Below, one piece after another: positions 48,419 to 58,000 of a stretch of 64,000 nt of DNA. Source of the stretch: an uncultured Alphaproteobacteria bacterium (GTDB taxonomy: Bacteria; Pseudomonadota; Alphaproteobacteria; Rs-D84); contig CARVLU010000001.1 in NCBI GenBank assembly GCA_949082785.1, positions 95,455 through 159,454 of the forward strand, read 5' to 3'. The position numbers and the translations under genes are program-made. The number at the start of each line of letters is the position of its first letter. The stretch's first letter is position 1. The notes below the pieces were generated by a model. That model was not told the origin of the DNA. It saw only the letters and a list, made by a program, of their open reading frames with translations, and searched no databases.

Positions 48419-49162
48419 ATGAAAAACGTGCCGCGGATGATTTTTCTGATGTCACCGGTGGCCGCAACCGCGGCCGGGTGTCCGGCCGGCCATATTACTT
48501 TGCCGGGCAATGACGGGATTAATCTGATGGCCGCATGCCCCGATACCGGTACCAATTTGGGACAAATTTCCACTGAATGTGGGGACAGCGAACGATGCGC
48601 ACCGGACGCAGCGTGCACCGCCGGCATCCACAGCATCCGCATTGGCACCGGCGGTCGCATGGAATTGACCGCGCGCCCGTATTCAACCCCAACAATTCAC
48701 GTATCCACAGAATTGGGCGAATGCCACGCCAATTTGGCGCCGGGCCACGCCACTGGAACCATCAACATTCAATTAAACGACAATGTTTACCATGCGGTAT
48801 CCAACCTGCATCGGTGTTTGATGACAAATGCCGCCGGCGCCGCATCCGCGCCAACGCCCACAGTCCGAACCGTAAACTGGACAGCCCGCAGTGGGGACAT
48901 CGCCATCGGCGGGATTTCGCATTGCGCAACAACATCGGGCAATTTGGGCAAAACCGCAGCCACATTGAATATTAGCGAAGTTGCCACCAACAACATTTAT
49001 TGCTGGTGCAGAATGGTAAAGCCAGCGCCGACCGCGTGGACATTTGGTGCCGCATTTACCCACGCCGATACGTGCGGCGCATCATGCGTGCAAACATGTG
49101 CGAAAAATTTCACGGAAAATGCGACCTTTCGCGGGGCGCTGTTTAACAATTTTTTACCTTGA
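48419..49162 (+). CDS. Secreted Cys-rich protein, 247 residues, paralogue of the upstream gene
   Basis: The ATG at 48419 follows AGGGCG and is 9 bp from the previous stop. A short signal-like N-terminus (MKNVPRMIFLMSPVAATAAG) leads into two related halves: residues about 20-140 with C...C pairs and GTINIQLNDNVYHAVSNLHRCLM, and about 150-247 ending in the YCWC...C...C...C domain shared with the 144-residue protein. Function is unknown. The second half looks like a duplicate of the neighbour's domain, which suggests growth by tandem duplication. Confidence 0.75.
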   Translation: MKNVPRMIFLMSPVAATAAGCPAGHITLPGNDGINLMAACPDTGTNLGQISTECGDSERCAPDAACTAGIHSIRIGTGGRMELTARPYSTPTIHVSTELGECHANLAPGHATGTINIQLNDNVYHAVSNLHRCLMTNAAGAASAPTPTVRTVNWTARSGDIAIGGISHCATTSGNLGKTAATLNISEVATNNIYCWCRMVKPAPTAWTFGAAFTHADTCGASCVQTCAKNFTENATFRGALFNNFLP

Positions 49163-49187
49163 ACAGAATTGCGGTGACGGGTATAAT
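49159..49187 (+). promoter_or_regulatory. Promoter of the 112-residue secreted protein gene
   Basis: TTGAAC (49159-49164), 17-bp spacer, TATAAT (49182-49187), overlapping the previous stop. The promoter and the about 110 bp after it are homologous to the region upstream of the 26393-27049 gene. Confidence 0.7.
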
Positions 49188-49212
49188 ATGTGGCGTTGGG
49201 TTGGATGACAGT

Positions 49213-49248
49213 ATGCCTAATCCAATGGGACGATTATCCTGTACGTAA
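49213..49248 (+). CDS. Putative 11-residue leader peptide MPNPMGRLSCT
   Basis: Counterpart of the ORF at 27099-27134 (MPNPMGRFSWS), at the same distance from promoter (about 25 nt) and from the main start (48-49 nt). Its AATGGGA can pair with TCCC(C)ATT about 35 nt downstream in both copies. Confidence 0.4.
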   Translation: MPNPMGRLSCT

Positions 49249-49296
49249 TATTAAATTTAAAAATCCCCATTTTCTGCCCCTTTTGCTGTGTAGATT

Positions 49297-49635
49297 TTGC
49301 CGAATTTAATCGTCGGTTTGGGTGCGGCATTTTTTATCGCGCCATCGGCCCACGCCGCACTGACACTTTGTATGTCCGCGGACCAATGTTTAAACTTTGC
49401 CACGGCGGCAAAGCCATGTTGTTGCCCGGACGGCAAAACAAAAATTGTCTATAATTGTCCATCGGGGTGGGCGGTGTCGGGAACAACATGCGTCCGCACC
49501 GGAACCAGCAACGCCAGCGACAGCACCGGCGCATACGAAACATCATACGGCACATGCGACGCCACACCCGAAACCATCCAATGCCACGAGGCATCCGCCC
49601 AGACGAATTTATGTCCATGCCGCCAGATACACTAA
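49297..49635 (+). CDS. Secreted Cys-rich protein, 112 residues, TTG start
   Basis: The start codon is TTG (49297): an in-frame TAG lies just upstream, and alignment with the paralogous 26393-27049 gene (MPNLNVGL, ATG) puts TTG exactly where that gene has ATG. Signal peptide MPNLIVGLGAAFFIAPSAHA, then CMSADQC...CCCPDG...CPSGW...C...CPC. The body is shorter than the paralogue and ends abruptly after CPCRQIH, perhaps a truncated member. Confidence 0.7.
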   Translation: MPNLIVGLGAAFFIAPSAHAALTLCMSADQCLNFATAAKPCCCPDGKTKIVYNCPSGWAVSGTTCVRTGTSNASDSTGAYETSYGTCDATPETIQCHEASAQTNLCPCRQIH

Positions 49636-49644
49636 TGATACAAA

Positions 49645-49675
49645 TAAAAACCCGCCATGCGGCGGGATTTGTTTA
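49645..49675 (+). terminator. Intrinsic terminator
   Basis: CCCGCC-atgc-GGCGGG (49651-49666) then ATTTGTTTATTTTT; the A-run upstream may also serve the convergent gene. Confidence 0.75.
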
Positions 49676-50149
49676 TTTTTGCCGGTCGTCCACACAAGCC
49701 AATCTGACACGTTCCAGCACCTGAACCTGATTCTTTAACGCATTGACCCCACGGCTGAATATGCTGGAATGCACGTACGGCAATTGCTGGGTGACCTGGG
49801 CGACTTCCTGGCTCAGTGTGGATAACTGACGCGCCTGGTCATAAACCCTTTGCTGGGACAATGCCTGGTACAGGATGGCGATAATGTCATGGTCACTGCT
49901 GACATTGAACTTATAAAATCCTTTGCCATCGGGTTGCGGCTTAATCCCATAACGGTTCAGACAGTTGTCAAATTCAGCCCAATCATCACTGCTACCATTG
50001 ATTTTCAATGACACATTCCCCCGGCGCCATGTGGCGATTGACGGAAAGCTTTCGGTGAACGATTTATCGTCGTACCAAAAACGAATATGGGTGATTTTTT
50101 CCCTTAAAAAGTTCACATCCGCCAAAACTTGTCTGATATCTGCCTGCAT
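49673..50149 (-). CDS. Hypothetical protein, 158 residues
   Basis: I do not recognise this soluble, charged protein (MQADIRQVLADVNFLREKI...). The C-terminal third is helical and Gln-rich (LSQEVAQVTQQLPYVHSS). It has no signal peptide. ATG 50149 has AGGATGG 7 nt upstream; 50158 is the alternative. It sits alone between the Cys-rich gene cluster and dnaK. Confidence 0.65.
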   Translation of the reverse strand: MQADIRQVLADVNFLREKITHIRFWYDDKSFTESFPSIATWRRGNVSLKINGSSDDWAEFDNCLNRYGIKPQPDGKGFYKFNVSSDHDIIAILYQALSQQRVYDQARQLSTLSQEVAQVTQQLPYVHSSIFSRGVNALKNQVQVLERVRLACVDDRQK

Positions 50150-50245
50150 AATTTCCATCCTGTTTTTTAATGCTTGGTTAACTATCTATGTATTAAATAT
50201 AGTACACACAACAATATTTGTCAATACTTTCATATAAGAAACAAG

Positions 50246-50268
50246 AACCCCCGCATACGCGGGGGATT
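50246..50268 (-). terminator. Terminator-like hairpin after dnaK
   Basis: CCCCGC-atac-GCGGGG with only an interrupted T-run (TTCTTGTTTCTT) on the leftward strand. Confidence 0.6.
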
Positions 50269-50287
50269 CAGATTTGATGCGACCAAA

Positions 50288-52180
50288 TTATTTCTTTTCA
50301 GAAAAATCTGCGTCACGGGCGCCGTCATCGGCGGGCTTGTCTTCGCCATTGGACTGGCCGTCGGCCGCCTGGGACGCTTTGTACACAGCTTCGCCCAGTT
50401 TCATTGCCACGTCCGTCAATGCGTCCGTCTTGGCTTTCAGGCTGTCAACGGTGGCATCTGCCTTGGCCAATTCGTCCGCCAATTCCTGTTTGGCGTCTTC
50501 GATGGCTTTCTTTTCATCGGCACTGATTTTATCGCCATGTTCTTTTAACGATTTTTCAATCGAAAAGACTGCGGCTTCGGCTGTATTTTTGGCTTCGACC
50601 AGTTCACGCTTTTTCTTGTCCGCTTCGGCGTTGGCTGCGGCTTCGTCAACCATCTTTTGAATATCCGCTTCGGACAGGCCGCCGTCGGATTTAATGGAAA
50701 TGGTTTGTTCTTTGCCGGTGCCTTTGTCTTTGGCCGAAACGTGCACGATACCGTTGGCGTCGATGTCAAACGACACTTCGATTTGCGGCATGCCGCGCGG
50801 GGCGGGGGCGATACCTTCCAAATTAAACTGGCCCAGCAATTTGTTGTCCGCCGCCATGTCGCGTTCACCCTGGAACACACGGATGGTCACGGCCGACTGG
50901 TTATCTTCGGCGGTTGAAAACACCTGGGACTTTTTGGTCGGGATGGTTGTGTTGCGGTCAATCAAGCGAGTGAACACACCGCCCAATGTTTCAATCCCCA
51001 ACGACAACGGTGTCACGTCCAGCAACAGAACGTCTTTGACATCACCCTTTAACACACCACCCTGAATCGCGGCACCATCGGCCACCACTTCGTCGGGGTT
51101 CACACCCTTGTGCGGTTCGCGGCCAAAGAATTCTTTGACCGTTTCGGCAACCTTGGGCATACGTGTCTGGCCACCGACCAAGATAACTTCGTTAATCTGG
51201 GATTTGTCGATGCCGGCATCTTTTAACGCCATGCGGCATGGTTCGATTGTCTTTTTGATTAAATCATCGACCAACGATTCCAATTTCGCACGTGTCAGTG
51301 TTGTATTGAAATGCTTTGGCCCCGTCGCATCCGCGGTCAAGAACGGCAGATTGATGTCGGCGGTTGTTTTGGACGACAATTCGATTTTTGCTTTTTCGGC
51401 GGCTTCTTTCAGACGTTGCAGCGCCAATTTGTCGTTGGACAAATCGATACCGGTCTGGGCCTTGAATTCACCGATTAAGTATTCCAAAATACGTGCGTCG
51501 AAATCAGATCCCCCCAGGGCCGTGTCGCCATTGGTCGATTTTACTTCGAACACGCCGTCAACGATTTCCAAAATGGACACGTCGAACGTACCACCGCCCA
51601 AGTCGTAAACCGCAATCAGGCCGTCTTTGTCTTTTTCCAGACCATACGCCAACGCGGCGGCAGTCGGTTCGTTGACGATACGCAAAACATTCAGACCCGC
51701 GATGCGGCCGGCGTCTTTGGTTGCCTGGCGCTGGGAATCGTTAAAGTACGCGGGCACGGTGATAACCGCATCGGTTACCGGTTCGCCCAGATAATTTTCG
51801 GCATCTTTTTTCAATTTTGCCAAAATCATAGCGGAAATTTGGGACGGGGCGTACTTTTTGCCTTCGATTTCGACCCATGCGTCGCCATTGTCGCCAGCGA
51901 CAATTTTATACGGAACACGCGCCGCGATTTCTTTGACCGCCGGGCTGTCAAAGCGCAAGCCCATCAGACGCTTGATTTCATAAATTGTATTTTCTGGATT
52001 TGTTACCGCCTGGTTCTTGGCGGTGACACCGACCAGCTGTTCACCATTGGGGGTGAATGCAACAACAGACGGTGTGGTGCGTTGCCCTTCGGCATTTTCG
52101 ATAATTTTGGGGTCGTTTCCATCCATGAACGCCATGGCTGAATTGGTCGTTCCCAAATCGATACCCAATACTTTTCCCAT
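50288..52180 (-). CDS. dnaK: Molecular chaperone DnaK (Hsp70)
   Basis: The 630 residues are canonical DnaK: GIDLGTTNSAMAFMDG at the N-terminus, IVNEPTAAALAYGLEK, DLGGGTFDVSILE, the linker DVLLLDVTPLSLGIE and substrate domain, and a short acidic tail. It folds and refolds proteins with DnaJ and GrpE, neither of which is adjacent; many alphaproteobacteria have dnaKJ together, so the split is notable. AAGGAG lies upstream of the ATG. I see no CIRCE inverted repeat or RpoH-type promoter that I can support. Confidence 0.97.
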   Translation of the reverse strand: MGKVLGIDLGTTNSAMAFMDGNDPKIIENAEGQRTTPSVVAFTPNGEQLVGVTAKNQAVTNPENTIYEIKRLMGLRFDSPAVKEIAARVPYKIVAGDNGDAWVEIEGKKYAPSQISAMILAKLKKDAENYLGEPVTDAVITVPAYFNDSQRQATKDAGRIAGLNVLRIVNEPTAAALAYGLEKDKDGLIAVYDLGGGTFDVSILEIVDGVFEVKSTNGDTALGGSDFDARILEYLIGEFKAQTGIDLSNDKLALQRLKEAAEKAKIELSSKTTADINLPFLTADATGPKHFNTTLTRAKLESLVDDLIKKTIEPCRMALKDAGIDKSQINEVILVGGQTRMPKVAETVKEFFGREPHKGVNPDEVVADGAAIQGGVLKGDVKDVLLLDVTPLSLGIETLGGVFTRLIDRNTTIPTKKSQVFSTAEDNQSAVTIRVFQGERDMAADNKLLGQFNLEGIAPAPRGMPQIEVSFDIDANGIVHVSAKDKGTGKEQTISIKSDGGLSEADIQKMVDEAAANAEADKKKRELVEAKNTAEAAVFSIEKSLKEHGDKISADEKKAIEDAKQELADELAKADATVDSLKAKTDALTDVAMKLGEAVYKASQAADGQSNGEDKPADDGARDADFSEKK

Positions 52181-52261
52181 TTTTCACTCCTTGTAAAAAA
52201 AATCGCTTAGCCATCATATAGTTACAGAAAAACACATTTCAAGACCACAGGAAAAAAAATA

Positions 52262-52293
52262 CGTAAAAAAACCGTCCAAATCGGACGGTTTAA
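52262..52293 (-). terminator. Terminator of rplY
   Basis: AACCGTCC-aaat-GGACGGTT with A-run at 52258-52266 giving T's for the leftward transcript. Confidence 0.82.
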
Positions 52294-52310
52294 ATAATGC
52301 GATAATCGAA

Positions 52311-52928
52311 TTATTTTTTCGCGGCATCTGCGGCCGGGGCAGATGATTTTGCGGCATCTGCTTCTTCAGGCATTTTACCACCGATTGTCGCGAACGCCAA
52401 TTCAGCCTGGTGCAGACCCAACTGGACACCCGCCGGCAAAACCAAGTCAGAACCGTGCACGGAATCACCGATGGTCAAGTCTGTCAAATCAATTGTAATT
52501 TTTTCCGGAATCACATCGACCAAACCAACCAACGCCACCTTACGTACCGCAAAGTTCAACACGCCGCCCAGTTTCAGACCCTTGGACGTTTCGGCATTGA
52601 TAACTTCGACCGGAACAACAACATTGACGGGCTTTTTCACGTCGATACGTTTAAAGTCCACGTGAATCGGCGCATCGGTTACCGGATGATACTGAATATC
52701 CATCAACATGGCATCTTCGTTGCCATTGGATGTTTCGATTTGGAACAATTTTGTCCGCAAGCCGGGCTGTCTGATCAGCATTTCGAACGCCTGGCCGTTC
52801 AATTCGATTGCGACCGGGGCTTTCTTTTCGCCATAAATGACGGCGGGGATGTTTTTATTTTTGCGGATGCTGCGTGCGGCCCCCTTGCCGGCAACGCTGC
52901 GAATATCTGCGTTTAATTTAATTGCCAT
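52311..52928 (-). CDS. rplY: 50S ribosomal protein L25 (CTC/general-stress type)
   Basis: The 205 residues have the 5S-rRNA-binding L25 domain (residues 1-95: LNADIRSVAGKGAARSIRKNKNIPAVIYGEK) and the TL5/CTC C-terminal beta domain (VPVEVINAETSKGLKLGGVLNF...), then an Ala/Lys-rich tail. It binds 5S rRNA on the large subunit. AAAGGAAATATAAA precedes the ATG. Confidence 0.95.
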   Translation of the reverse strand: MAIKLNADIRSVAGKGAARSIRKNKNIPAVIYGEKKAPVAIELNGQAFEMLIRQPGLRTKLFQIETSNGNEDAMLMDIQYHPVTDAPIHVDFKRIDVKKPVNVVVPVEVINAETSKGLKLGGVLNFAVRKVALVGLVDVIPEKITIDLTDLTIGDSVHGSDLVLPAGVQLGLHQAELAFATIGGKMPEEADAAKSSAPAADAAKK

Positions 52929-53016
52929 TTTATATTTCCTTTGGTTGGCGCGACCTCCAAGGGTGCCGCGCGGGCCATATTATTAATCAAAAATCACGAA
53001 AAAGCAAGGGATTTTA

Positions 53017-53574
53017 TCACGCCCGCCGCTGTAATATCAGAAAACGCGCGCGACCGTACCGTTTGTCCCGCAGAATTTCCCACGCATTTTCATCCGGGAC
53101 AAATTCATGACCGACTTCCTGTTCCCAGATGACAATCCCGCCCGGACGCATTTCCCGCCCCAGGCGCGCGACCAAACTGCGCCCCAGTTCGGCATGGGCG
53201 TATGGCGCATCAATAAAAATCCAATCGGCATCCGCGCCAAAACGCGATGCGGCGCCGATGGCATCGGCCTGGACCACGGTGGCGCGCGGCCCCGCATTCA
53301 ATGACGCCAGATTTTGACGCACGGTATGAATGGAATCCGGGGCCACATCGGTCAATACCACGCGGCAATCCGGAAACCGCGACAAACATTCCAATCCAAA
53401 CGCACCACTGCCGGCGAACGCGTCCCAGACGACACCGGGCGCCGTATCCGCAATGGACATCAGCATGTTAAACAGCGCGATGCGCGCGCGATTTTGTGTT
53501 GGGCGCGCCCCACGGGGCAACGCCAGTTTGCGCCCCCGGTGCATCCCGGAAATAATTTGCAATTTGGAATCCAT
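53017..53574 (-). CDS. rsmD: 16S rRNA (guanine966-N2)-methyltransferase RsmD
   Basis: The 185-residue class I methyltransferase has the AdoMet motif VWDAFAGSGAFGLECLSR and the RsmD N-terminal GMHRGRKLALPRGARPTQNRARIALFNML. The catalytic N/DPPY motif reads DAPY here (FIDAPYAHAEL), a substitution that keeps the Asp and Tyr. It modifies G966 in the 30S head. It is divergent from tadA, with only 17 bp between start codons, so each promoter lies in the other gene. Confidence 0.9.
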   Translation of the reverse strand: MDSKLQIISGMHRGRKLALPRGARPTQNRARIALFNMLMSIADTAPGVVWDAFAGSGAFGLECLSRFPDCRVVLTDVAPDSIHTVRQNLASLNAGPRATVVQADAIGAASRFGADADWIFIDAPYAHAELGRSLVARLGREMRPGGIVIWEQEVGHEFVPDENAWEILRDKRYGRARFLILQRRA

Positions 53575-53591
53575 ATTATAAAGTGTACATT

Positions 53592-54047
53592 ATGACATTT
53601 ATGAAGCAAGCGTTAATTTCAGCCAACCGCGCCGCCGCGCATGACGACGTGCCCATCGGGGCCGTGATTGTGCGCGATGGAAAAATCATCGCCCGCGGTG
53701 AAAATCAGGTACAGTTGCGCGGCAACCCGACACTGCATGCGGAAATCGTTGCGATTAACCGCGCATGCAAAAAATTGGGGACAAAATTCTTGGATGACTG
53801 TGATATCTATGTCACGTTGGAACCGTGCGCGATGTGTGCGACGGCAATATCGCTGGCGCGGATGCGGGGCGTGTACTTTGCCGCAACGGATGAAAAGGGT
53901 GGGGGAATACTGTCGAACGCACGCGTCTATGACACGGACCGGCACCTGTGGCGCCCCAGCGTAATGCACGACCCCGAACATGCGGATGCGTCGGCCCAAA
54001 TGCTGCGCGATTTTTTCCGGGCGCGGCGCAATAAAACAAACAAATAA
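53592..54047 (+). CDS. tadA: tRNA-specific adenosine-34 deaminase TadA
   Basis: The 151 residues carry the deaminase zinc motifs TLHAEIVAI (HAE) and TLEPCAMCATAI (PCxxC). TadA converts A34 to inosine in tRNA-Arg(ACG). ATG 53592 is chosen over the GTG at 53583; a TATAAA (53577-53582) only 9 bp before it suggests a leaderless message. The C-terminal ARRNKTNK tail is short, and the terminator follows directly. Confidence 0.93.
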   Translation: MTFMKQALISANRAAAHDDVPIGAVIVRDGKIIARGENQVQLRGNPTLHAEIVAINRACKKLGTKFLDDCDIYVTLEPCAMCATAISLARMRGVYFAATDEKGGGILSNARVYDTDRHLWRPSVMHDPEHADASAQMLRDFFRARRNKTNK

Positions 54048-54071
54048 AATCCCCAGTCGGGGATTTTTTAA
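54044..54071. terminator. Bidirectional terminator
   Basis: ATCCCC-agtc-GGGGAT (54049-54064) followed by TTTTTT, shared by tadA and the convergent Cys-rich gene. Confidence 0.85.
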
Positions 54072-54718
54072 TTGCAATAATAACTGTTGCCGTCATAGCG
54101 GCCACTGCCGGTGGTATTGCTGAACGTGGTGCCGGTTGCCATATAACACGATGTGATGGTGGTGCCATTGCCACCCGCAGATGTGCCGGCCACACCATCG
54201 ACCGTCGGACACTTGGTGCATCCGGTCGAACCGTTGGATGTGGTCCCATAATATCCCGGGGCGCAACGGTATTCAGTTGATGTTTTGCATGTATTACAAA
54301 CCGCCGTCGATCTGGTGCGCGATTGATACCCGGCGCGGATTGTTGTCCACGCCCCATTCGTACATGTGGCCGTGGTCCTACATTCACAATATGTATAAAT
54401 CGCCGTACAGTTGCCGAGGAGGGTGGTCGTGGCCGTCTGAATGCTGCCGCCGTTAACACATGTATCGCATCCCTGGATACCGACACCACGCGCCCATACG
54501 ATATTGGTGTTGACACATCTTTCGGATGTTCTGTATTGCATCATTTCCATGGCGTTTATAATGGGACATCCACTGGGGTATTCACCATTCGGATTGGATT
54601 CCGCACATGTTTTGTACGTGTAACCACCGTCACATTCCAGACGCGCCTCCCACGCATGACCGTTGGTCGCAATCACTGATGCCCCAACGATAACCATCAG
54701 TGAAACATATAACTTCAT
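54068..54718 (-). CDS. Secreted Cys-rich protein, 216 residues, downstream of riboswitch-like leader
   Basis: Signal peptide MKLYVSLMVIVGASVIATNGHA, then about 20 cysteines in spaced pairs. The C-terminal half has the repeat CAPGYYGTTSNGSTGCTKCP and the tail CYMATGTTFSNTTG...GNSYYCN, which resembles the tail of the 26393-27049 protein (GTEF...DSYYCS). It is probably exported and disulphide-bonded; function is unknown. CAGGAG sits 9 nt before the ATG. Its about 230-nt leader carries the candidate regulatory RNA at 54745-54850. Confidence 0.78.
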   Translation of the reverse strand: MKLYVSLMVIVGASVIATNGHAWEARLECDGGYTYKTCAESNPNGEYPSGCPIINAMEMMQYRTSERCVNTNIVWARGVGIQGCDTCVNGGSIQTATTTLLGNCTAIYTYCECRTTATCTNGAWTTIRAGYQSRTRSTAVCNTCKTSTEYRCAPGYYGTTSNGSTGCTKCPTVDGVAGTSAGGNGTTITSCYMATGTTFSNTTGSGRYDGNSYYCN

Positions 54719-54744
54719 TCTTTTGACTCCTGTTTTATTTTACC

Positions 54745-54850
54745 AAAATAAAAACCACCAATTTATTGGTGGCCAGGAGGTTCAGAACAATCCATAGAAT
54801 TGTGTGCTTATTCAATATATTCACAACCCTCCTGACCCGGAATCAGGAGA
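54745..54850 (-). promoter_or_regulatory. Candidate riboswitch-like leader, copy A
   Basis: Read leftward: P0 CTCCTGA/TCAGGAG (54829-54835 with 54843-54849); P1 AACCTCCTGG-type strand (54771-54782) with GGTCAGGAGGGTT (54825-54837); P3 ATTGT/ACAAT (54787-54803); then the terminator CCACCAA/TTGGTGG (54755-54772) with TTTTTATTTT, followed by CAGGAG and ATG. P0 and P1 compete, and P1 shares two bases with the terminator. The same architecture with compensatory changes is at 62362-62470. Conserved loop words are GTGAATAT, AATAA and the TTCTAxG hairpin loop. Confidence 0.65.
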
Positions 54851-54956
54851 TTTTTCATCGCAATAAAATTGGCGCATGTCGCGCCCCGAATATTTATTTC
54901 GACGCTATGGTACGGGTTCTGACACCCCATCATTGGAACACCCAATGACGTCATAA

Positions 54957-54985
54957 ATTATACATGATAGACCGACGAAATACAA
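54957..54985 (-). promoter_or_regulatory. Promoter of the copy A leader
   Basis: Leftward TTGTAT (54980-54985), 17-bp spacer, TATAAT (54957-54962). Start of transcription near 54950 gives a leader of about 230 nt that also contains the hairpins CATTGG/CCAATG (about 54930-54947) and GGCGC/GCGCC. Confidence 0.7.
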
Positions 54986-54990
54986 GCGAA

Positions 54991-55018
54991 TAAAAATCCC
55001 GGCGATGCCGGGATTCGT
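54991..55018 (-). terminator. Terminator of the 1446-residue protein gene
   Basis: ATCCCGGC-gat-GCCGGGAT (54996-55014) with A-run at 54992-54996. Confidence 0.8.
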
Positions 55019-55019
55019 C

Positions 55020-58000
55020 TTACTTGCTGTCGTCATGCACGGAATAGGTGGTCGTCCCATTCTTTACACGCAACTTGCCCTTGGTGGCGGTGCTCATATT
55101 TCCATAATACGTCTGGTCACCGATTTTGATGTTCAGCGACGGCGTGGTCTTTTTGGTGCTGCGCAAATAAACCTTGTCCGTGCCAACGTTCAGAATGCGT
55201 CCGCAATCGCCCGCTTCGTCCGCCCCGGCGCCGTACCCAATGGTGGTCAGACCCGATGCACACTGATTGCGTGCGCCCGCGCTGCCCTGGGACACGGTGG
55301 ATGCCGCGGCCCAGTAACCAGCCCCCACATTACTGCACGATGTATTGTTCGCCGCCGCGATATATGTCCCACCGGAACATGAAATCCGGCAATCGCTGGC
55401 CGCATCGTGGTTGGTCGCCGCGGTGCCACTGATGCTGTAATTGGCCAGACAGCTGTTGACGGATGACGTGCTGCCCTGGGGGACGGAATGGGCCCCAACG
55501 TACCAGTTACCCGACGGTGTTGTGCAGCTGGTGGCATTGGCGGATACAATCCGCGTTCCCGCGCCACACGAAATACGGCAATCGCTGGCCGCATCGTGGT
55601 CGGCTGCCGCGGTGCCACTGATGGTATAATTGGCCAAGCAGCTGTTGACGGACGATGTGGACCCGGCCGCAACCGTATGCGCCCCAACATACCAATTGCC
55701 AGACGGTGTTGTGCACACGGCATCGGCCGATGCAACGCGCGTCCCGGCACCGCACGAAATCTTGCAATCGTTTTTGGCATCGTGGTCGGCGGCCGTGGTC
55801 CCGCTGATGGAATACCCGGTCGGACAGGCCGTCGCCGCCGCAGATGTCGCCCCGTAATTCACACTGTGCGCCAACATATATACATTACCACTGGTAATCG
55901 CACTGCACGCCGCATTGGCGGTGGCGACGCGCGTACCGGCCGCACAGTTGGTCTTGCACCCTGATTGTGCACTGGCCGCGGCGCCAACCTGGTAATTGGT
56001 CGGGCACTGGGTACGTGTAATTGAATCCGCCGCAGACCAATAACCCGTCCCGACCGATGTGCAATCCGCACCGCTGACATAATAATATGCCGCCGCACAC
56101 TTGGACGCCTTGTACGCGTCACAGCTGGATGAATACACCGCCGATGTGCCGGTCCCGCTGGTGTAATAACAGTTGCGGGTTCCGTTCCCATGCGAACCGG
56201 TCCATGGCACGTTTTTATAGCATGAATTAATCGTCGTATGGATATCGCCGGCGATATAGTAACCGGTTGCGCTGTTGGGGCATGTTGTACATGCCGATGC
56301 GCCCGCGCCGGAATAGGTCACACCCGTACATTTATTGCGTGCCCCCGTTGACCCATAATTGACATTGCCCCCCGGACAGGCATAGCCCGCATCACATGTG
56401 GTCAACGTCGCACTGTTGGCGGTTGCCACATATTTACCCCCGGCGACGCTAATCTGGCATTGTGATGCCGCGGTTTTATTGCTGGCGGTGTTCGCCGTAT
56501 ATCCAGACGGACAATTTGTACATGAACCCGCGCCCGCGCCGGAATATGTTGCCCCGGTGCACGCCGCGCAACTGGACGTATTGCCATATGTTACGTTATG
56601 CGCCGCCTTGGACGTGCCGGCCGCACAGCTGGTTTGTGTCGCACTTTTGCCTGTTGCGACATATTTCCCGGCCGCAACGGCCATCACGCAACTGCTTTCT
56701 GCGCCGGTGGCGCCGCCGTTACGATACCCATCCGGACACTGGGTACGTGTGGATGTGTTACCGTATGTCACGGTGTGCGCCGCGCGATAATAACCCGTGC
56801 CAACGGTTGTGCACGCTGCCTTGGCCGTGGGGACATATTGACCCGCCGCGCATGATGCCGCGCATCCGGATTCGGCGCCCGTCGCCGCACCCGACCGGTA
56901 ATTTGCCGGACACTGGGTACGGGTACTGGTCGAACCCTGGGCCACGGTGTGCGCCGCACGGTAATAACCCGTGCCAACAGATGTACACGCCGCGCCACCC
57001 GATGCAACATATGTTCCCGCCGCACAGCTGACCACGCACGACCCAACGCCCGCATGATTTGCCGCCGCGGTGCCGCTGTTATAATACTTGTTCCCGGTGG
57101 CACATGCCGTACAAGACCCAGCCTGGGCATTAGAATATGTGTTCGTCCCACAAACCGCACAGCTGGATGTTGAACCATAGGTTACGTTATGTGCCGCCTT
57201 GTACGTACCGGCCACACAGTTTGATTTTGTCGTGCCATTGGCCGTACCCAAATACTGGCCGGCGGGAACACTGATATAGCACGTGTTTTGTGCGGTACCG
57301 GCGCCCGCACCAACGCCATATCCCGTCGGACAGGCCGTGCACCCAGACGTAGAGCCATAATTCACGGTATGTGCTGATTTCCAGGTATTGGCCGCGCAAT
57401 TGGTTTGTGTTGTCGTATTGGCGGTCGCAATATATTTACCACCTGCAACGTTGATTTGGCATTGGCTGGCCGCGGTTTTTCCGGCCGATGTATTCGCCGT
57501 GTATCCCGACGGACAGGCATTAGATACCCCGCCACTGCAATAATTGGCCCCCGTACACTGTGACTGACCGGTACAGTTGTTACCACTGGCATTACATCCG
57601 GTGGTGTAATAGCCGCCACTGACGGTACTGCACGCGCCGGCGCCCGCACCACTGTACTTGGTACGCGTTGTACATGCCGCACAGCTGGATGTTGAACCAT
57701 AATTCACGGTATGTGCGGCCTTGTACGTGCCGGCCGAACATGTTCCCGTTGTCGTCGTGTTCACCGTGCTGAGGAATTTTCCAGCCGCGACGCTAATCTG
57801 GCACTGGGATGCCGCGGTTTTATTGCTGGCGGTGTTCGCCGTATATCCAGACGGACAATTTGTACACCCGGTCGCCCCGACCCCGGAATATGTTGCCCCG
57901 GTACAGGCCGAACAGCTGGACGCCGCCGTACCGCCGGTCGTACTGCGGAAAGTCCCCGCCGCACAGTTCGCCGCCGCCGCCGTGCCACCGGTACAATATT

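Noticed and set aside
54825..54855. Reading copy A as a rightward antiterminator/terminator pair (CTCCTGA...TCAGGAG-ATTTTT)
   Set aside because: No rightward gene follows either copy, whereas promoter, terminator, ribosome site and ATG are all in order on the leftward strand in both.
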